This document shows positions 27,618-37,070 of a stretch of DNA of 64,000 bases, in pieces. Source of the stretch: Pyrinomonadaceae bacterium (lineage in GTDB: Bacteria; Acidobacteriota; Blastocatellia; Pyrinomonadales; Pyrinomonadaceae); the NCBI GenBank assembly GCA_021228405.1, contig JAJQRF010000002.1, forward strand, positions 558,001 to 622,000, given 5' to 3'. The first letter of the stretch is position 1, and every line of letters starts with the position of its first letter. Below the pieces are notes generated by a model, which was not told the DNA's origin, did not search any database, and was given only the letters and a program-made list of their open reading frames with translations. The translations under genes and the position numbers were made by a program.

Positions 27618-28769
27618 TTACCAAAATTTCAGTAGATTATAATTGCTCGCATCGAAAATAATATCCTTTTGACGCGGAACCTGAACGTAGTTGACAGTCT
27701 GCAACCGTGCCGTTTCGGTGACTTTCGTAACGCCGACCTGAAAACCCGGAAGCGTCGTTTCGGCGATCATCCAGGGTTTTTGATTCCATTCAAAATCGAG
27801 CTTGTTCTCATTCGGAAAATTGCCCTGCGGGACGGCAACGGTAATATGTTGCGGACAATAAAGCAGAATATATTCTTCGCCGATCTGTTCGAGCAGTGAG
27901 GCAAGCAGGATCGTTTTATTACTGCAATCCGCCGAACGCGTCATCAGCGTTTCGTTGGCACGTTTTAAGGTTTCACGTCCGCCGACGGCTTCGGTGTAGC
28001 TGTATTCGATTTCATTGGAAACGAAATCGACCAATCTCTGAATTCTTTTTTCGCGGTCGTTTTTGATCGCTTCGTCCTTCAAAAGTTCGTTCACCAAACG
28101 CTGTAAGGACGGCTCGTCGGGTTTGGCGACCATAATTCCGTGATTGGCGAAAATAATCTTCGGTTCATCGGTTCTCTGCGATTGTTCGGCGATCAACTTG
28201 CCGCCGTAAACCGCCGAATTATTCGTAAATTGGCGCATTTCTTCAAGTGAAATGTCGTAATTTACATTTTTAAAGGCAAATTTCAGATTTTGTTTCGGTT
28301 CGATTTTGACGTTATCGATCGGCGTTTTGAAAAAGTATGTATTTTCGGGCGAAACGGTCATCGTATAATTTCCGAGCCGGATTTCGCCGTCCGTATTTGA
28401 ACCTATTTCGACTTTCATCCGATCAACAAAGAACTTATTGAGAAACTCGTCAAATTCGGCTTGGTCTGATTGCGGAAACGAAAAATAAGCCTCGCGCTTT
28501 TTCCAATCGAACCGCCGCATTCTGCCTTTACCCAAAATTTGCGCTTCAAATTCGTCGCCTGAAAACGTCGGCTGTGCGAGCATCATCACGACCGAATCGC
28601 GGATTTCTGCGGCTAAAATCTCCTCGCTCGTTTTTTCACGCGGCTTGCCCGAAACATAAAGCCCGTAAACCGCCCCGCAAACGATTATCAGAACGACAAA
28701 ACCGATCAGAAATAATTTCCAACTCGAAGATTTACTGGATTCAGAATCAAAAAGACTTCCCGAAGACAT
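27618..28769 (-). CDS. Membrane-anchored transglutaminase-like protein
   Basis: The 383-aa protein has a short Ser-rich cytoplasmic N-terminus, one membrane helix (~18-42, 'LFLIGFVVLIIVCGAVYGLYV') and an extracytoplasmic domain. The C-terminal third carries a transglutaminase-like/papain-fold triad: Cys in 'RSADCSNKT', His in 'CPQHITVAVP' and an acidic residue in 'WMIAETTLPG'. Such domains act as proteases or cross-linkers of envelope proteins. The gene is convergent with the protease operon and stands alone. The substrate is unknown. Confidence 0.75.
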   Translation of the reverse strand: MSSGSLFDSESSKSSSWKLFLIGFVVLIIVCGAVYGLYVSGKPREKTSEEILAAEIRDSVVMMLAQPTFSGDEFEAQILGKGRMRRFDWKKREAYFSFPQSDQAEFDEFLNKFFVDRMKVEIGSNTDGEIRLGNYTMTVSPENTYFFKTPIDNVKIEPKQNLKFAFKNVNYDISLEEMRQFTNNSAVYGGKLIAEQSQRTDEPKIIFANHGIMVAKPDEPSLQRLVNELLKDEAIKNDREKRIQRLVDFVSNEIEYSYTEAVGGRETLKRANETLMTRSADCSNKTILLASLLEQIGEEYILLYCPQHITVAVPQGNFPNENKLDFEWNQKPWMIAETTLPGFQVGVTKVTETARLQTVNYVQVPRQKDIIFDASNYNLLKFW

Positions 28770-28871
28770 AAAAACTCCTTTTTATTTTGAGATTAGATGA
28801 ACAAAATCTGTTTTAAGAACTAACTTTATCAGAATTCTTGCAGGACTAAAATACCTATTTTTACTAGCAAG

Positions 28872-29469
28872 CTACTGACACTCAAAATTTTTCGCCTTTT
28901 TATTCCATTTTACAGAACACGATTTTTGAGAACCGTCGTCCGTATATTCGGTAACATAAAATTCTCCACTGGCTCTGCTCACCTTTGTTTTCGATAAATC
29001 TTTATCGCGGTAAAGCCAGTTGATTTCGTATTTATCTTTTGATCCTTTAAGCGGAGAAAAAATAACCAAGCCGAATTTATTTGCATTAGTTTTCGTCGTG
29101 TCTACAACGATTGCTGCCAAATATTTATCTTCGACGCGTTTTTCAAAACCGAGATCGCCCCAGATGTATTCGTAAGGGCGGATATTTTCGGGAAGTTGCG
29201 ATTTTGTTTGTTCGGAAAAATTCATATCCGAAGTCTGTGCCAGACGATCACTGACCGTTTTTTATAAATTCATCCCAAATCGGTTTTAAATCTTCAGGAA
29301 CTTTATTGAAAGGATATTCTACCGGTTCTGATAAAAAACCGACTTCTTTTTTTTCCGAATTATTATTTGTTTGATTCGACTGAATCGAAACTTCATTTGA
29401 TTTACTATTTATTGAATTACACCCGGCAAATATTGCAATTGAGATAATTATCGTGAGCTTCCAAAACAT
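28872..29469 (-). pseudogene. Small lipoprotein gene split by a one-base frameshift
   Basis: The first part (29469-29248) encodes a lipoprotein start with lipobox IFAGC at residues ~12-16 and then an Asn/Ser-rich linker. It stops at 'WDEFIKNGQ'. A second open frame (from 29225 or earlier) encodes 'MNFSEQTKSQLPENIRPYEYIWGDLGF...'. Removing one A from the A6 run at about 29259-29264 fuses them as 'DEFIKTVSDRLAQTSDMNFSEQ', which reads as one continuous protein of about 198 aa. The frameshift could be real decay, phase variation or a sequencing error in the homopolymer. I do not recognise the C-terminal part. Confidence 0.65.
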
Positions 29470-29481
29470 AAAAACAACGCC

Positions 29482-30504
29482 TCATAAAATTCTGACTTCA
29501 TTATTTCCTTCAATCACACGCCCGATTTCAAAGGTTGTTCCAAGATTTTGCCGTAAAAAATCTTTATCTTCTTCACTGCAAATCACGATCATTCCGATGC
29601 CCATATTGAAGGTGCGAAACATTTCGCTGTCTTTCACGTTTCCGAGTTTCTGCATCATTCCGAAGACCGGCAATTCATCCCAAGTGCCGCGTTTTATTTC
29701 GACTCCGACGTTTTCGGGCAGAATACGCGGGATATTTTCGAGAAATCCGCCGCCGGTGATGTGAACCAAGCCTTTTATTTTGCCCGAATCGAGCTGGTTT
29801 TCGAGCGGTTTTAAGAAGCTTGCGTGTGTTTTGAGTAAGGCTTCGCCGACCGTTTCGCCTAATTCTTCAACGTATGAATCAGAATTGTAACCGCCGATCT
29901 CGAAAAATAGTTTTCTTGCGAGCGAATAGCCGTTCGTCTGCAAACCGGTCGAAGGCAAACCTAAAACGACATCGCCCGCTTTGACCGTTTTCCCGTCGAT
30001 TACTTTCGATTTATCGACCACGCCGACGATAAAACCCGCCAGATCGTATTCGCCGTCGGCATACATCGAAGGCATTTCCGCAGTTTCGCCGCCGAGCAGA
30101 ACGCAACCGTTTTCCTTGCACGCGATCGCCATTCCTTCGACGACCGAAGCCGTTACTTCCGGGTCAACTACGCCCGTTGCGAAATAATCGAGAAAGAAAA
30201 GCGGTCGCGCGCCCTGAACTAAAATGTCATTGACGCAATGATTTACGAGGTCTTGCCCGACCGTGCGGTGAATTCCCGTTTCAAAAGCGAGCTTCAACTT
30301 CGTGCCGACACCATCCGCCGAAGCAACCAGAATCGGTTCCGCCATATTCGGAAACGCGCCCGAAAACATCCCGCCGAAGCTCCCGATCTCGGTCAAAGTT
30401 CGTTCGTTAAAGGTTGATTTGGCAAAGTTTTTGATCTTTGCCACCGCCAAATTTGCGTTGTCGATCGAAACGCCCGCATCCGAATATGAAATTGAGTCTG
30501 ACAT
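29482..30504 (-). CDS. purM: Phosphoribosylformylglycinamidine cyclo-ligase (AIR synthetase) PurM
   Basis: The enzyme makes AIR from FGAM and ATP in purine synthesis. It begins 'SYSDAGVSIDNAN', the usual N-terminus, and shows 'ADGVGTKLKLAFE', 'DLVNHCVNDILVQGARPLFFLDYFA' and 'LLGGETAEMP', 'HITGGGFLENIPR'. The frame extends 24 codons upstream to 30576, but family length (about 340 aa) and the SISYSDAG start favour ATG 30504. No strong ribosome site is seen for either. It is the next step but two after PurN (19683-20288), 9 kb away. Confidence 0.95.
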   Translation of the reverse strand: MSDSISYSDAGVSIDNANLAVAKIKNFAKSTFNERTLTEIGSFGGMFSGAFPNMAEPILVASADGVGTKLKLAFETGIHRTVGQDLVNHCVNDILVQGARPLFFLDYFATGVVDPEVTASVVEGMAIACKENGCVLLGGETAEMPSMYADGEYDLAGFIVGVVDKSKVIDGKTVKAGDVVLGLPSTGLQTNGYSLARKLFFEIGGYNSDSYVEELGETVGEALLKTHASFLKPLENQLDSGKIKGLVHITGGGFLENIPRILPENVGVEIKRGTWDELPVFGMMQKLGNVKDSEMFRTFNMGIGMIVICSEEDKDFLRQNLGTTFEIGRVIEGNNEVRIL

Positions 30505-30689
30505 AATTTTGAAAGAGAAATTATAGACGTTTTGAGAGTATTTAACCAAAATCGGAAGTAAATTTAATAACCGCAAGAAAACACAAAAGACTCAAAAGAA
30601 ACTTTTCGATATTTTTGCGCCTTATTGCGGCTTAATTTCCAACGAGGACAACCAATGTGTATTTCGCCAAACTAACACATCGAGCTTAT

Positions 30690-31020
30690 TTTTAATAAAT
30701 TTGAGGTCAAAACATCATAATTTAAGGTTCTTTGTCCCAAAAATGGGACTCGAAACCTCATTTTTGAGGTTGTCTGCCTTAAATTCGAGCCTTCGAGCCT
30801 CGTTTTTAAGCCTTGTAACCTCAAAATTGGGGTTCCGAACCTCATTTTTCAGGCTGAAAACTTATCCGATTAGGTTCAAAATAGAGTTTTTTAGGTTGAA
30901 AGGCTAATTTATTAGGTTCAAGACCTGATCTTTTAGGTTCGTGAGCTAATTTATTAGGTTCAAGACCTGATCTTTTAGGTTCGTGAGCTAATTTATTAGG
31001 TTCAGCACCTAATAAATTGA
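30690..31020. repeat. Intergenic AGGTTC repeat array with a 42-bp tandem unit
   Basis: The 480-bp gap 30577-31058 has no gene. From about 30690 it is built of short blocks carrying AGGTTC/GAACCT and AACCTC/GAGGTT, including small hairpins such as AACCTCATTTTTGAGGTT. At 30903-30944 and 30945-30986 a 42-bp unit is repeated exactly, with a third partial copy to 31003. It resembles the arrays at 2195-2345. It could be a replication-slippage minisatellite or a protein-binding repeat. Confidence 0.8.
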
Positions 31021-31058
31021 ATGAATAACTTGATCGGCTTGGTTACAAACCTGTCCGA

Positions 31059-31820
31059 TCAATGTTTTGAATGATCTATCGCAAATTCGCGGGCTAAAAT
31101 CTCATTAAATTCATCTTCGGAAGCAACTTCGGTTTCGGATTTTTCACCGCTTTCGGTTTTGATAAACTTCTTGTCGGTCAAAGTCTTGCGCCCGTTTTCC
31201 GTCATCAGCGAACAAAGTTTACCGCGTGTGAAATGCGATTCGGGAGATGTTTGGTGAAAATCGCACATTCCGGCAAATTCGCTTAAATCCCGTGCAGAAT
31301 CTTTGAAAATATACTCGCTTTGCCATTCGCCGCCGTGTTTTTTGACGACCTCGAAATATTCGTCCGAGTGTTTTCTGACAGAAAACACACCGTTTGCGTC
31401 CGTCTGCTCGGTATCTAAAACGAATTTCAAAGGCTCGGCGGAAAAATCGCCGAAACCGGCATCGGCTAAATATTCTTCGCCGTCGATTTCTACCAGAATC
31501 GCCAGATGATCGTATTCCGCGCCGAAATCTTTGCCGTTTGAAACCCGCGCCGAGATGATCTTGGTTTGAAAACCGAGCGATTTCAGCAACTCGTTAAATA
31601 AACCGTTCAGTTCATAACAGAATCCGCCGCGCTTTTGATCGATAATTTTGTCGAAAAACTTTTCCGTGTCTAAAACGATCGGATTTTTCCAGTGAATATC
31701 GAGATTCTCGAACGGAACATTTAAGAGATGTTTTTTCTGCAAAAGTTTGAGTGTTTCGAGAGTTGCGGACAAATCATTTTCATAAATTCCAATGCGTTTC
31801 AGATAGGCGGTTTTATTCAT
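31059..31820 (-). CDS. nat: Arylamine N-acetyltransferase (NAT)
   Basis: The 253-aa enzyme has the NAT catalytic triad: Cys68 (RGGFCYELN), His105 (YDHLAILV) and Asp120 (LADAGFGD). Other signatures are 'VPFENLDIH' near residue 35-43 and 'NGLFNELLKSLGF'. NATs transfer acetyl or other acyl groups from CoA to arylamines; some make secondary metabolites. Length is slightly short of the usual ~275 aa but all core elements are present. It is monocistronic, downstream of a repeat array. Confidence 0.92.
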   Translation of the reverse strand: MNKTAYLKRIGIYENDLSATLETLKLLQKKHLLNVPFENLDIHWKNPIVLDTEKFFDKIIDQKRGGFCYELNGLFNELLKSLGFQTKIISARVSNGKDFGAEYDHLAILVEIDGEEYLADAGFGDFSAEPLKFVLDTEQTDANGVFSVRKHSDEYFEVVKKHGGEWQSEYIFKDSARDLSEFAGMCDFHQTSPESHFTRGKLCSLMTENGRKTLTDKKFIKTESGEKSETEVASEDEFNEILAREFAIDHSKH

Positions 31821-31915
31821 ATTTGTTTAATAAATTACACTTGAAAAGATTTAGTTGCAAAACTTTGTTGACTGCAAAGGATTGAACAATTTAGCATCTA
31901 ACTTGGAGAAAATTT

Positions 31916-32299
31916 ATGAGTTTCACTTTAATAGACAACGGTTCCGAGAACTATGAGTTTAACGCCAACGTATGGAATTGGCGGACGGCTTTGGAGATTA
32001 TTAAGAGTTTCGACATTTTGAGCGACAGTAAAATCAGACAAATGGAATACAACGCAACCGGTGTAAAACTCGAAAAAGAAGAAGCGCATCTAATCGGCGA
32101 AAAAATTCGCGATACGATTTTACCGAAGCTCGCGCCGAACAAACGCATTTTTTCGGATTTGAGCATTACGGACGCGGCGGACGACGGGACTTTATACAAG
32201 GATGAGGACGAACAATGGAAAAACTATTCGGCAAGCCACGACTGGCTCAGGGAGTTTTCCGATTTCTGTCTTCGGTCAAAGGGTTTTCAGGTATTTTAA
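31916..32299 (+). CDS. Small unknown protein upstream of DUF445 gene
   Basis: I do not recognise this 127-aa soluble protein. It has no signal peptide or membrane segment and is acidic. It begins 'MSFTLIDNGSENYEFNANVWNWRTALEIIKSF' and ends 'WLREFSDFCLRSKGFQVF'. A ribosome site (TTGGAG) precedes the ATG. It ends 9 bp before the next gene, so the two are probably co-transcribed. Confidence 0.7.
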   Translation: MSFTLIDNGSENYEFNANVWNWRTALEIIKSFDILSDSKIRQMEYNATGVKLEKEEAHLIGEKIRDTILPKLAPNKRIFSDLSITDAADDGTLYKDEDEQWKNYSASHDWLREFSDFCLRSKGFQVF

Positions 32300-32308
32300 A
32301 GAATTATA

Positions 32309-33916
32309 GTGGAACTGGATTTTAATAATTTAATCAGATTCTCTTCATTGGTTATTGTTGCCACCGTTCACGGTTACGTCGGCGCGTGGCTGGCGGTCAG
32401 AATGCTTTTTCGTCCGCGTAATCCGATCAAACTTTTCGGAATCACGGTTTTTCCGCAAGGAATGATCCCGCGCCACCGCGACCGTATGGCGGCAGCGATC
32501 GGAAAAGCCGTCGGCGAAGAATTGGTTTCGCAGGAAACCATCACGGACGAGCTTTTCGGCAAGGAATTTTTGCGGAAAAAAATTCAGTCGGTCGTCGATT
32601 CATACACGCAGGAAATAATTTCGCAGAATTACCCTTCACTGATCGAGGCTCTGCCCACCAATCTGCGCGAACCCGTTCTGGACGCGATCGCTTCTTTGCA
32701 ATTAAAAATCGCCGCGCATATTCAAAATGTCTTGAAAAGTGAGGAAACCGTCGAATCGATCAGCGGTTTCGTCACACGCCGCGTTGACGAATTTCTATCG
32801 AAACGCGTGTCGGAAATAGTTGACGATGAGCAATTCGACAAGATTCTCGCCTTTTTGGAATCGCGTGTCAAAGGGGCGGTCAAATCGCCCGAACTCGAAA
32901 AAAAGCTTATCGAATTTATCGATAAACAGATCGATTATCTTGCAAATACGGAAACGACTCTCGGCGAAATGTTTACACCCGATGCCGTAAATCTTCTGAA
33001 AGAAAAAGCCACAGAGCAAATTCAGCCGATCATTCACCAATTGACCCAACTCGCAACGGCTGAGAAAACGCGTAACCAGATCAGCGCGTTGATAAAAAAG
33101 GAAGTTCACCAGTATTACGAGAATCTGCCGTTTTTCAAGAAATTTTTCGTTTCGCGCGACAATCTGATCGGCGAAGTCGACGATCTCGTGAATGAATCGC
33201 TCCCGAAACGCATCGAAGAAACCTTGCGCGGCGATTTTTTCGCGCAGGAAGCGAAAAGTTTTCTCGATACGTCGATCGAAAATCTGATGGCGCGACCGCT
33301 TAACGATATTGTCGGCAAGGTTGCGCCTGAACAACTCGACCGTTTGAAGGCGCAAGTCAGAAAAAATGTGCTTTCGCTCGTTCAAAGCGAAGCGGTGCAA
33401 CATTCGATCTCGACCTACCTGACCGATTCGCTGCATAAGATACGCCCTCACAGCGTTGATGCGATTTTGCAGTTCGTGCATCCCGAATCGGAAGAAAAGC
33501 TCAAGAAACTGCTCGCAAACGGCTTGCTGAACATCCTCAACCAGGATGAAACGGCAAATATCATCAATAAAGTCATCGCCAAACAGATCGACCGTCTTTT
33601 GTCCGCGCCGATCGGAAAACTTTCCGATCACGTTTCCGAAGAACAGATCAGAACTGCCGGCAATTCACTGACCGAAACGATCATCAATGCCGCGAAGGAA
33701 AAACTTCCGCAAGTTATCAAGGAATTCAACATCGGCGAAGTCGTCCGCGAAAAGATCAATAATTACCCGGTCGAAAAACTCGAATCGCTCGTTTTGTCGG
33801 TCGCCAAGGAACATTTGACCAAGATCGAACTTTTCGGCGCGCTTTTCGGTTTTCTGCTGGGCGTGGCGCAATTTTTCCTGGAACACGGTGTGATCGATAA
33901 GTTCCTAACAAAATAA
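32309..33916 (+). CDS. DUF445 family membrane-associated protein
   Basis: The 535-aa product starts at GTG 32309. An N-terminal membrane segment leads into the family signature: 'GYVGAWLAVRMLFRPRNPIKLFG' and 'VFPQGMIPRHRDRMAAAIGKAVGEELVSQETI'. A long, mostly helical middle part with repeated amphipathic segments follows, and the chain ends with a second membrane segment ('LFGALFGFLLGVAQFFLEHG'). This is the architecture of DUF445 (YheB-like) proteins, whose function is not established. It is probably co-transcribed with the small upstream gene. Confidence 0.8.
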   Translation: MELDFNNLIRFSSLVIVATVHGYVGAWLAVRMLFRPRNPIKLFGITVFPQGMIPRHRDRMAAAIGKAVGEELVSQETITDELFGKEFLRKKIQSVVDSYTQEIISQNYPSLIEALPTNLREPVLDAIASLQLKIAAHIQNVLKSEETVESISGFVTRRVDEFLSKRVSEIVDDEQFDKILAFLESRVKGAVKSPELEKKLIEFIDKQIDYLANTETTLGEMFTPDAVNLLKEKATEQIQPIIHQLTQLATAEKTRNQISALIKKEVHQYYENLPFFKKFFVSRDNLIGEVDDLVNESLPKRIEETLRGDFFAQEAKSFLDTSIENLMARPLNDIVGKVAPEQLDRLKAQVRKNVLSLVQSEAVQHSISTYLTDSLHKIRPHSVDAILQFVHPESEEKLKKLLANGLLNILNQDETANIINKVIAKQIDRLLSAPIGKLSDHVSEEQIRTAGNSLTETIINAAKEKLPQVIKEFNIGEVVREKINNYPVEKLESLVLSVAKEHLTKIELFGALFGFLLGVAQFFLEHGVIDKFLTK

Positions 33917-33987
33917 TTTTTTTCCGAACTTTTCTTTTTTCGATTTCGTTTGCCATTGCGACAAATCATTCTTTTGGAGAGAAATCA

Positions 33988-34692
33988 ATGAAAAAAATCG
34001 GAATCATAGTTTTTATAGTCGCATTAATAGCTGGTGTGTGTTTAGCGAACTCCTTTGCTTTCGGAAAGACTTCCGCCAATTTCTTTAGTCTTAACTTTAA
34101 ATTCGGTCGCGGTGTGCAAGGCTCGGGAAATTTTGTGAACGAAAAACGCAATGTTTCAAATTTCAAGGGCGTTGATGTCGGCGGCATTTATGAAGTCGAG
34201 ATCGTCGCGCAAAAAGATTTTTCGGTCGAGGTCGAAGCCGACGACAATCTTTTGCCTTTGATCAAAACCGAAGTCGATAACGGCATTTTGGAGATCAGCT
34301 CGGAAAAAAGATTCAATACGAAAAACCCGGTGCGCATCAAAATCTCCGCACCCAACATCGAAGAGCTTGAAGTTTCAGGCGTATCGAAAGTGAATTTAAG
34401 CAATCTCGATAATAATTTCCTGAAAGTTGATGCGAGCGGCGCGTCGAAAATGGAAATTTCCGGCAAAACCGTCGATCTGAACATCGAATCGAGCGGCGCG
34501 TGCAAGATCAACGCGGAAAGTCTGCAATCGCAAAATGCAACTATCGATTCCAGCGGCGCAAGCAATATTAATGTTTCGGTTTCAGGTGCTTTGAAGGTCG
34601 ACGCTTCAGGCGCAAGCAAAATCACTTATGCCGGAAACCCGCAGAACATCGAAAAAGATACTTCGGGGGCAGGAAGCGTCAGAGGAAAGTAA
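33988..34692 (+). CDS. Exported DUF2807 (putative auto-transporter adhesin, head-GIN) protein
   Basis: The 234-aa product has a signal peptide (residues ~1-27, 'IGIIVFIVALIAGVCLANSFAFG') and a right-handed beta-type repeat domain. The domain contains the family patterns 'FKGVDVGGIYEVEIV', 'ISAPNIEELEVSGVSKV' and repeated 'DASGASKMEISG' and 'ESSGACKI' units. Such proteins are surface or periplasmic and of unknown precise role. A good ribosome site (GGAGAG) precedes the ATG and a terminator follows at 34717. Confidence 0.88.
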   Translation: MKKIGIIVFIVALIAGVCLANSFAFGKTSANFFSLNFKFGRGVQGSGNFVNEKRNVSNFKGVDVGGIYEVEIVAQKDFSVEVEADDNLLPLIKTEVDNGILEISSEKRFNTKNPVRIKISAPNIEELEVSGVSKVNLSNLDNNFLKVDASGASKMEISGKTVDLNIESSGACKINAESLQSQNATIDSSGASNINVSVSGALKVDASGASKITYAGNPQNIEKDTSGAGSVRGK

Positions 34693-34716
34693 TTGTAAAA
34701 ATTCTAAAATGATTTG

Positions 34717-34748
34717 AAAGGGCAGGAAATCAATTTTCCGCCCTTTTT
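34717..34748. terminator. Bidirectional terminator between DUF2807 and NuiA-like genes
   Basis: AAAGGGC (34717-34723) pairs with GCCCTTT (34740-34746), with an inner GGAAA/TTTCC stem and one bulged A. T-runs follow on both strands. It overlaps the stop codon of the convergent gene. Confidence 0.75.
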
Positions 34749-35187
34749 ATGTTTCCACCGCCTTTGTCTGAATTCCCATCAAATTGTTTTCCGCATCAAG
34801 CCCGACAAAATAAATATCAATATTGATGTTGCCGATTTTGAAGACCTTCAAATCCCGCAGATTTTTTTCAAGTAAATCTTTCAGCACCGAAAATCTTTCA
34901 GCCGTCGCTTTTTCTTCATCGCCGAACCAATCCTGAATTTTCGTCAGTCGCGCAAAAATTTCGCTGAATTCTCTTTCTTCGACATTTGCGTCAGCTTGAC
35001 TGTTCGTCTGCCGTAAAACCTCTTCCCTGGTCACGCTTTCGGCTTTTGAACCGCTAAAAGGCAAGACCTCGGCATCCGTTTCGCTGATGTAATACAAACC
35101 TTCGGAAGCAGTTTTTATCCGCTCTGCTAAACTTTGCTCGGCAACTGTTTTATCTGTTGAATTCATTTTCTTTTTTCTTTTGGACAT
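34747..35187 (-). CDS. Nuclease A inhibitor (NuiA)-like protein
   Basis: The 146-aa protein matches the NuiA family pattern: 'ERIKTASEGLYYISETDAEVLPF' at the N-terminal part, 'WFGDEEKATAERFSVLKDLLEKNLRDLKVFKIG' in the middle and 'IDIYFVGLDAENNLMGIQTKAVET' at the C-terminus. In Anabaena, NuiA is a tight inhibitor of the non-specific nuclease NucA. No nucA-like gene is visible beside it, so a different partner is possible. A basic Lys-rich N-terminus (SKRKKKMN) precedes the domain; internal Met8 is an alternative start. Confidence 0.8.
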   Translation of the reverse strand: MSKRKKKMNSTDKTVAEQSLAERIKTASEGLYYISETDAEVLPFSGSKAESVTREEVLRQTNSQADANVEEREFSEIFARLTKIQDWFGDEEKATAERFSVLKDLLEKNLRDLKVFKIGNINIDIYFVGLDAENNLMGIQTKAVET

Positions 35188-35299
35188 ATGTTTTTCGGGG
35201 CAGAATTATAAACGAAATAAGTCTAACATAATCTGAAATCTTGCCAAGTTTATGGTATGAAAAGGCTTCCCCGAAACCTCTGAAAATAATTCCGAAACC

Positions 35300-35455
35300 T
35301 GTGGATTTCTTCTTGCATAAGGCATTATTTTATGTTAATCTTTCTTCCGTTTTCAACTATATTAACACCTGTAAATCATTGAAAATAATGGACTTAAAGT
35401 TTTACTTTAACTTTTAAGCAACTTTCCACAATCCTGTGGAAAACTCTGTGGAAAA
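35300..35455. promoter_or_regulatory. DnaA-box cluster upstream of dnaA
   Basis: The region contains TGTGGATTT (35300-35308), CTTTCCACA (35422-35430) and two TGTGGAAAA boxes (35435-35443, 35447-35455). This cluster probably mediates DnaA autoregulation and may form the upstream part of a bipartite origin. The rest of the 430-bp gap 35188-35618 is A/T-rich with no gene seen. Confidence 0.75.
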
Positions 35456-35618
35456 CTTTTTATTGAGTTAGCAAAAAGCTGTCGAACTCACCGAAATAGA
35501 ACGAGTTGTCGAAGATTTTCCAGAGATCGAACAAAGTTTTGGGAAATGGTATTTTTAAGGTCGATTTGCTTAAAAGTTTTACCAAAGAATTAACAAATAA
35601 AATATTCGGAGTCAGGCT

Positions 35619-37070
35619 ATGGAAACTTCTTTCGAAAATAAAAACGTCTGGAATAATATTCTGCAATCGGTCGAAAAACGTCTCAACAAACAAATTTTTG
35701 ATGCGTGGTTTCGTCCTATCCATTTTGACGGATGCAACGAGCAGGATAAAGTTCTTCACCTTCGTGCCGGACAAGTGACCAAAGATTGGGTCAGCACTTA
35801 CTATTCGGAAGTCATTAATCAAACCTTAAAGGAACTTAATTTATCAAACTACCGCCTCGATTGGTCAGTCGAAGATAACGATATGAAGGAAGAAATCTTC
35901 GCGGATGACGACGCAGAATTTTTCTTTGAAAAGCCGAGCAATTTTACCAATTCGCCGAAAACCAACGGTTCGGATTATATAGATAAACCAAAGCCTGAAA
36001 TTTTGATAAAAAACAGCTCGACCAATTTCGTTGACATCGAACCGATTGAAAACTCACTCAATCCGAAATATACATTCGATAAATTTGTCGTCGGAGCCTG
36101 CAACCAATTTGCTCACGCGGCAAGCTTGGGAGCCGCCGAAACGCCAGGAAAAACATATAATCCTTTATTTATCTACGGCGGTGTCGGACTCGGGAAAACT
36201 CATCTGATGCACGCGATCGGACATTCGATTAAAGAAAGAAATCGTCATTTGCGGGTTGCCTATATCACCTCCGAAAAGTTTATGAACGAATTAATTAATG
36301 CGATTCGTTATGACAAAACGCAAACTTTTCGCGAAAAATACCGCTCGATAGACGTTCTTTTAATGGACGACGTGCAATTTATGGCTGGAAAGGAACGCAC
36401 ACAGGAAGAATTTTTCCATACATTTAACGCGCTTCATAATGACCAGAAACAAATCGTTATCACTTCGGATTGTCCGCCGCGTGAAATTCCGACACTGGAA
36501 GAAAGGCTTCATTCACGGTTTGAATGGGGTTTGATCGCCGACATCGAACCGCCCGATCTTGAAACGAAAGTTGCGATCCTAAAAAGAAAAGCCGATCTTG
36601 ACGGGGTTCATTTACCGGATGAAATCGCATTTTTTATAGCCGGAAAAGTTAAGAGCAATATCCGCGAATTGGAAGGTTCGCTCGTCCGTTTGGTCGCAAT
36701 TTCATCTCTGCGCGGAATGCCTATTTCAAAAATGCTCGCGCAGGATGCGATGAAAAACATAATCGACAGCGATCAACCCGAAGGTCTGACGATGGATAGG
36801 ATCGCCAAAACCGTCGCTTCGCATTACAAGCTAACGGTCGAAGAATTAAAGTCGAAAAATAATGCGCGCCAGATCGCAGTTCCGCGGCAGGTTGCGATGT
36901 ATTTATGTAAAAGATTAACCAAACATAGTTTTCCCGAAATCGGAAGAGAGTTTGGCGGCAAGCATCACACGACCGTGATCCATTCGGTTGAGAAAATCGG
37001 AACGGTAATCAAGGATGACAGAAATTTCCACAGGGTTGTGAGCGAATTAATAGACAATCTTTGCAGTTAA
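35619..37070 (+). CDS. dnaA: Chromosomal replication initiator protein DnaA
   Basis: The 483-aa initiator has domain I (residues 1-80, 'WNNILQSVEKRLNKQIFDAWFRPI'), a linker and the AAA+ domain with Walker A GGVGLGKTH at about 187-195 and Walker B 'VLLMDDVQF'. Domain IV carries the DnaA-box-binding helix-turn-helix ('GREFGGKHHTTVIHSVEKI'). It is flanked by DnaA-box clusters on both sides. The start ATG has GGAG nine bases upstream. Confidence 0.98.
   Translation: METSFENKNVWNNILQSVEKRLNKQIFDAWFRPIHFDGCNEQDKVLHLRAGQVTKDWVSTYYSEVINQTLKELNLSNYRLDWSVEDNDMKEEIFADDDAEFFFEKPSNFTNSPKTNGSDYIDKPKPEILIKNSSTNFVDIEPIENSLNPKYTFDKFVVGACNQFAHAASLGAAETPGKTYNPLFIYGGVGLGKTHLMHAIGHSIKERNRHLRVAYITSEKFMNELINAIRYDKTQTFREKYRSIDVLLMDDVQFMAGKERTQEEFFHTFNALHNDQKQIVITSDCPPREIPTLEERLHSRFEWGLIADIEPPDLETKVAILKRKADLDGVHLPDEIAFFIAGKVKSNIRELEGSLVRLVAISSLRGMPISKMLAQDAMKNIIDSDQPEGLTMDRIAKTVASHYKLTVEELKSKNNARQIAVPRQVAMYLCKRLTKHSFPEIGREFGGKHHTTVIHSVEKIGTVIKDDRNFHRVVSELIDNLCS

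Noticed and set aside
32795-33631. 278-codon minus-strand open frame inside the DUF445 gene
   Set aside because: It is an antisense shadow of the strong coding sequence at 32309-33916.
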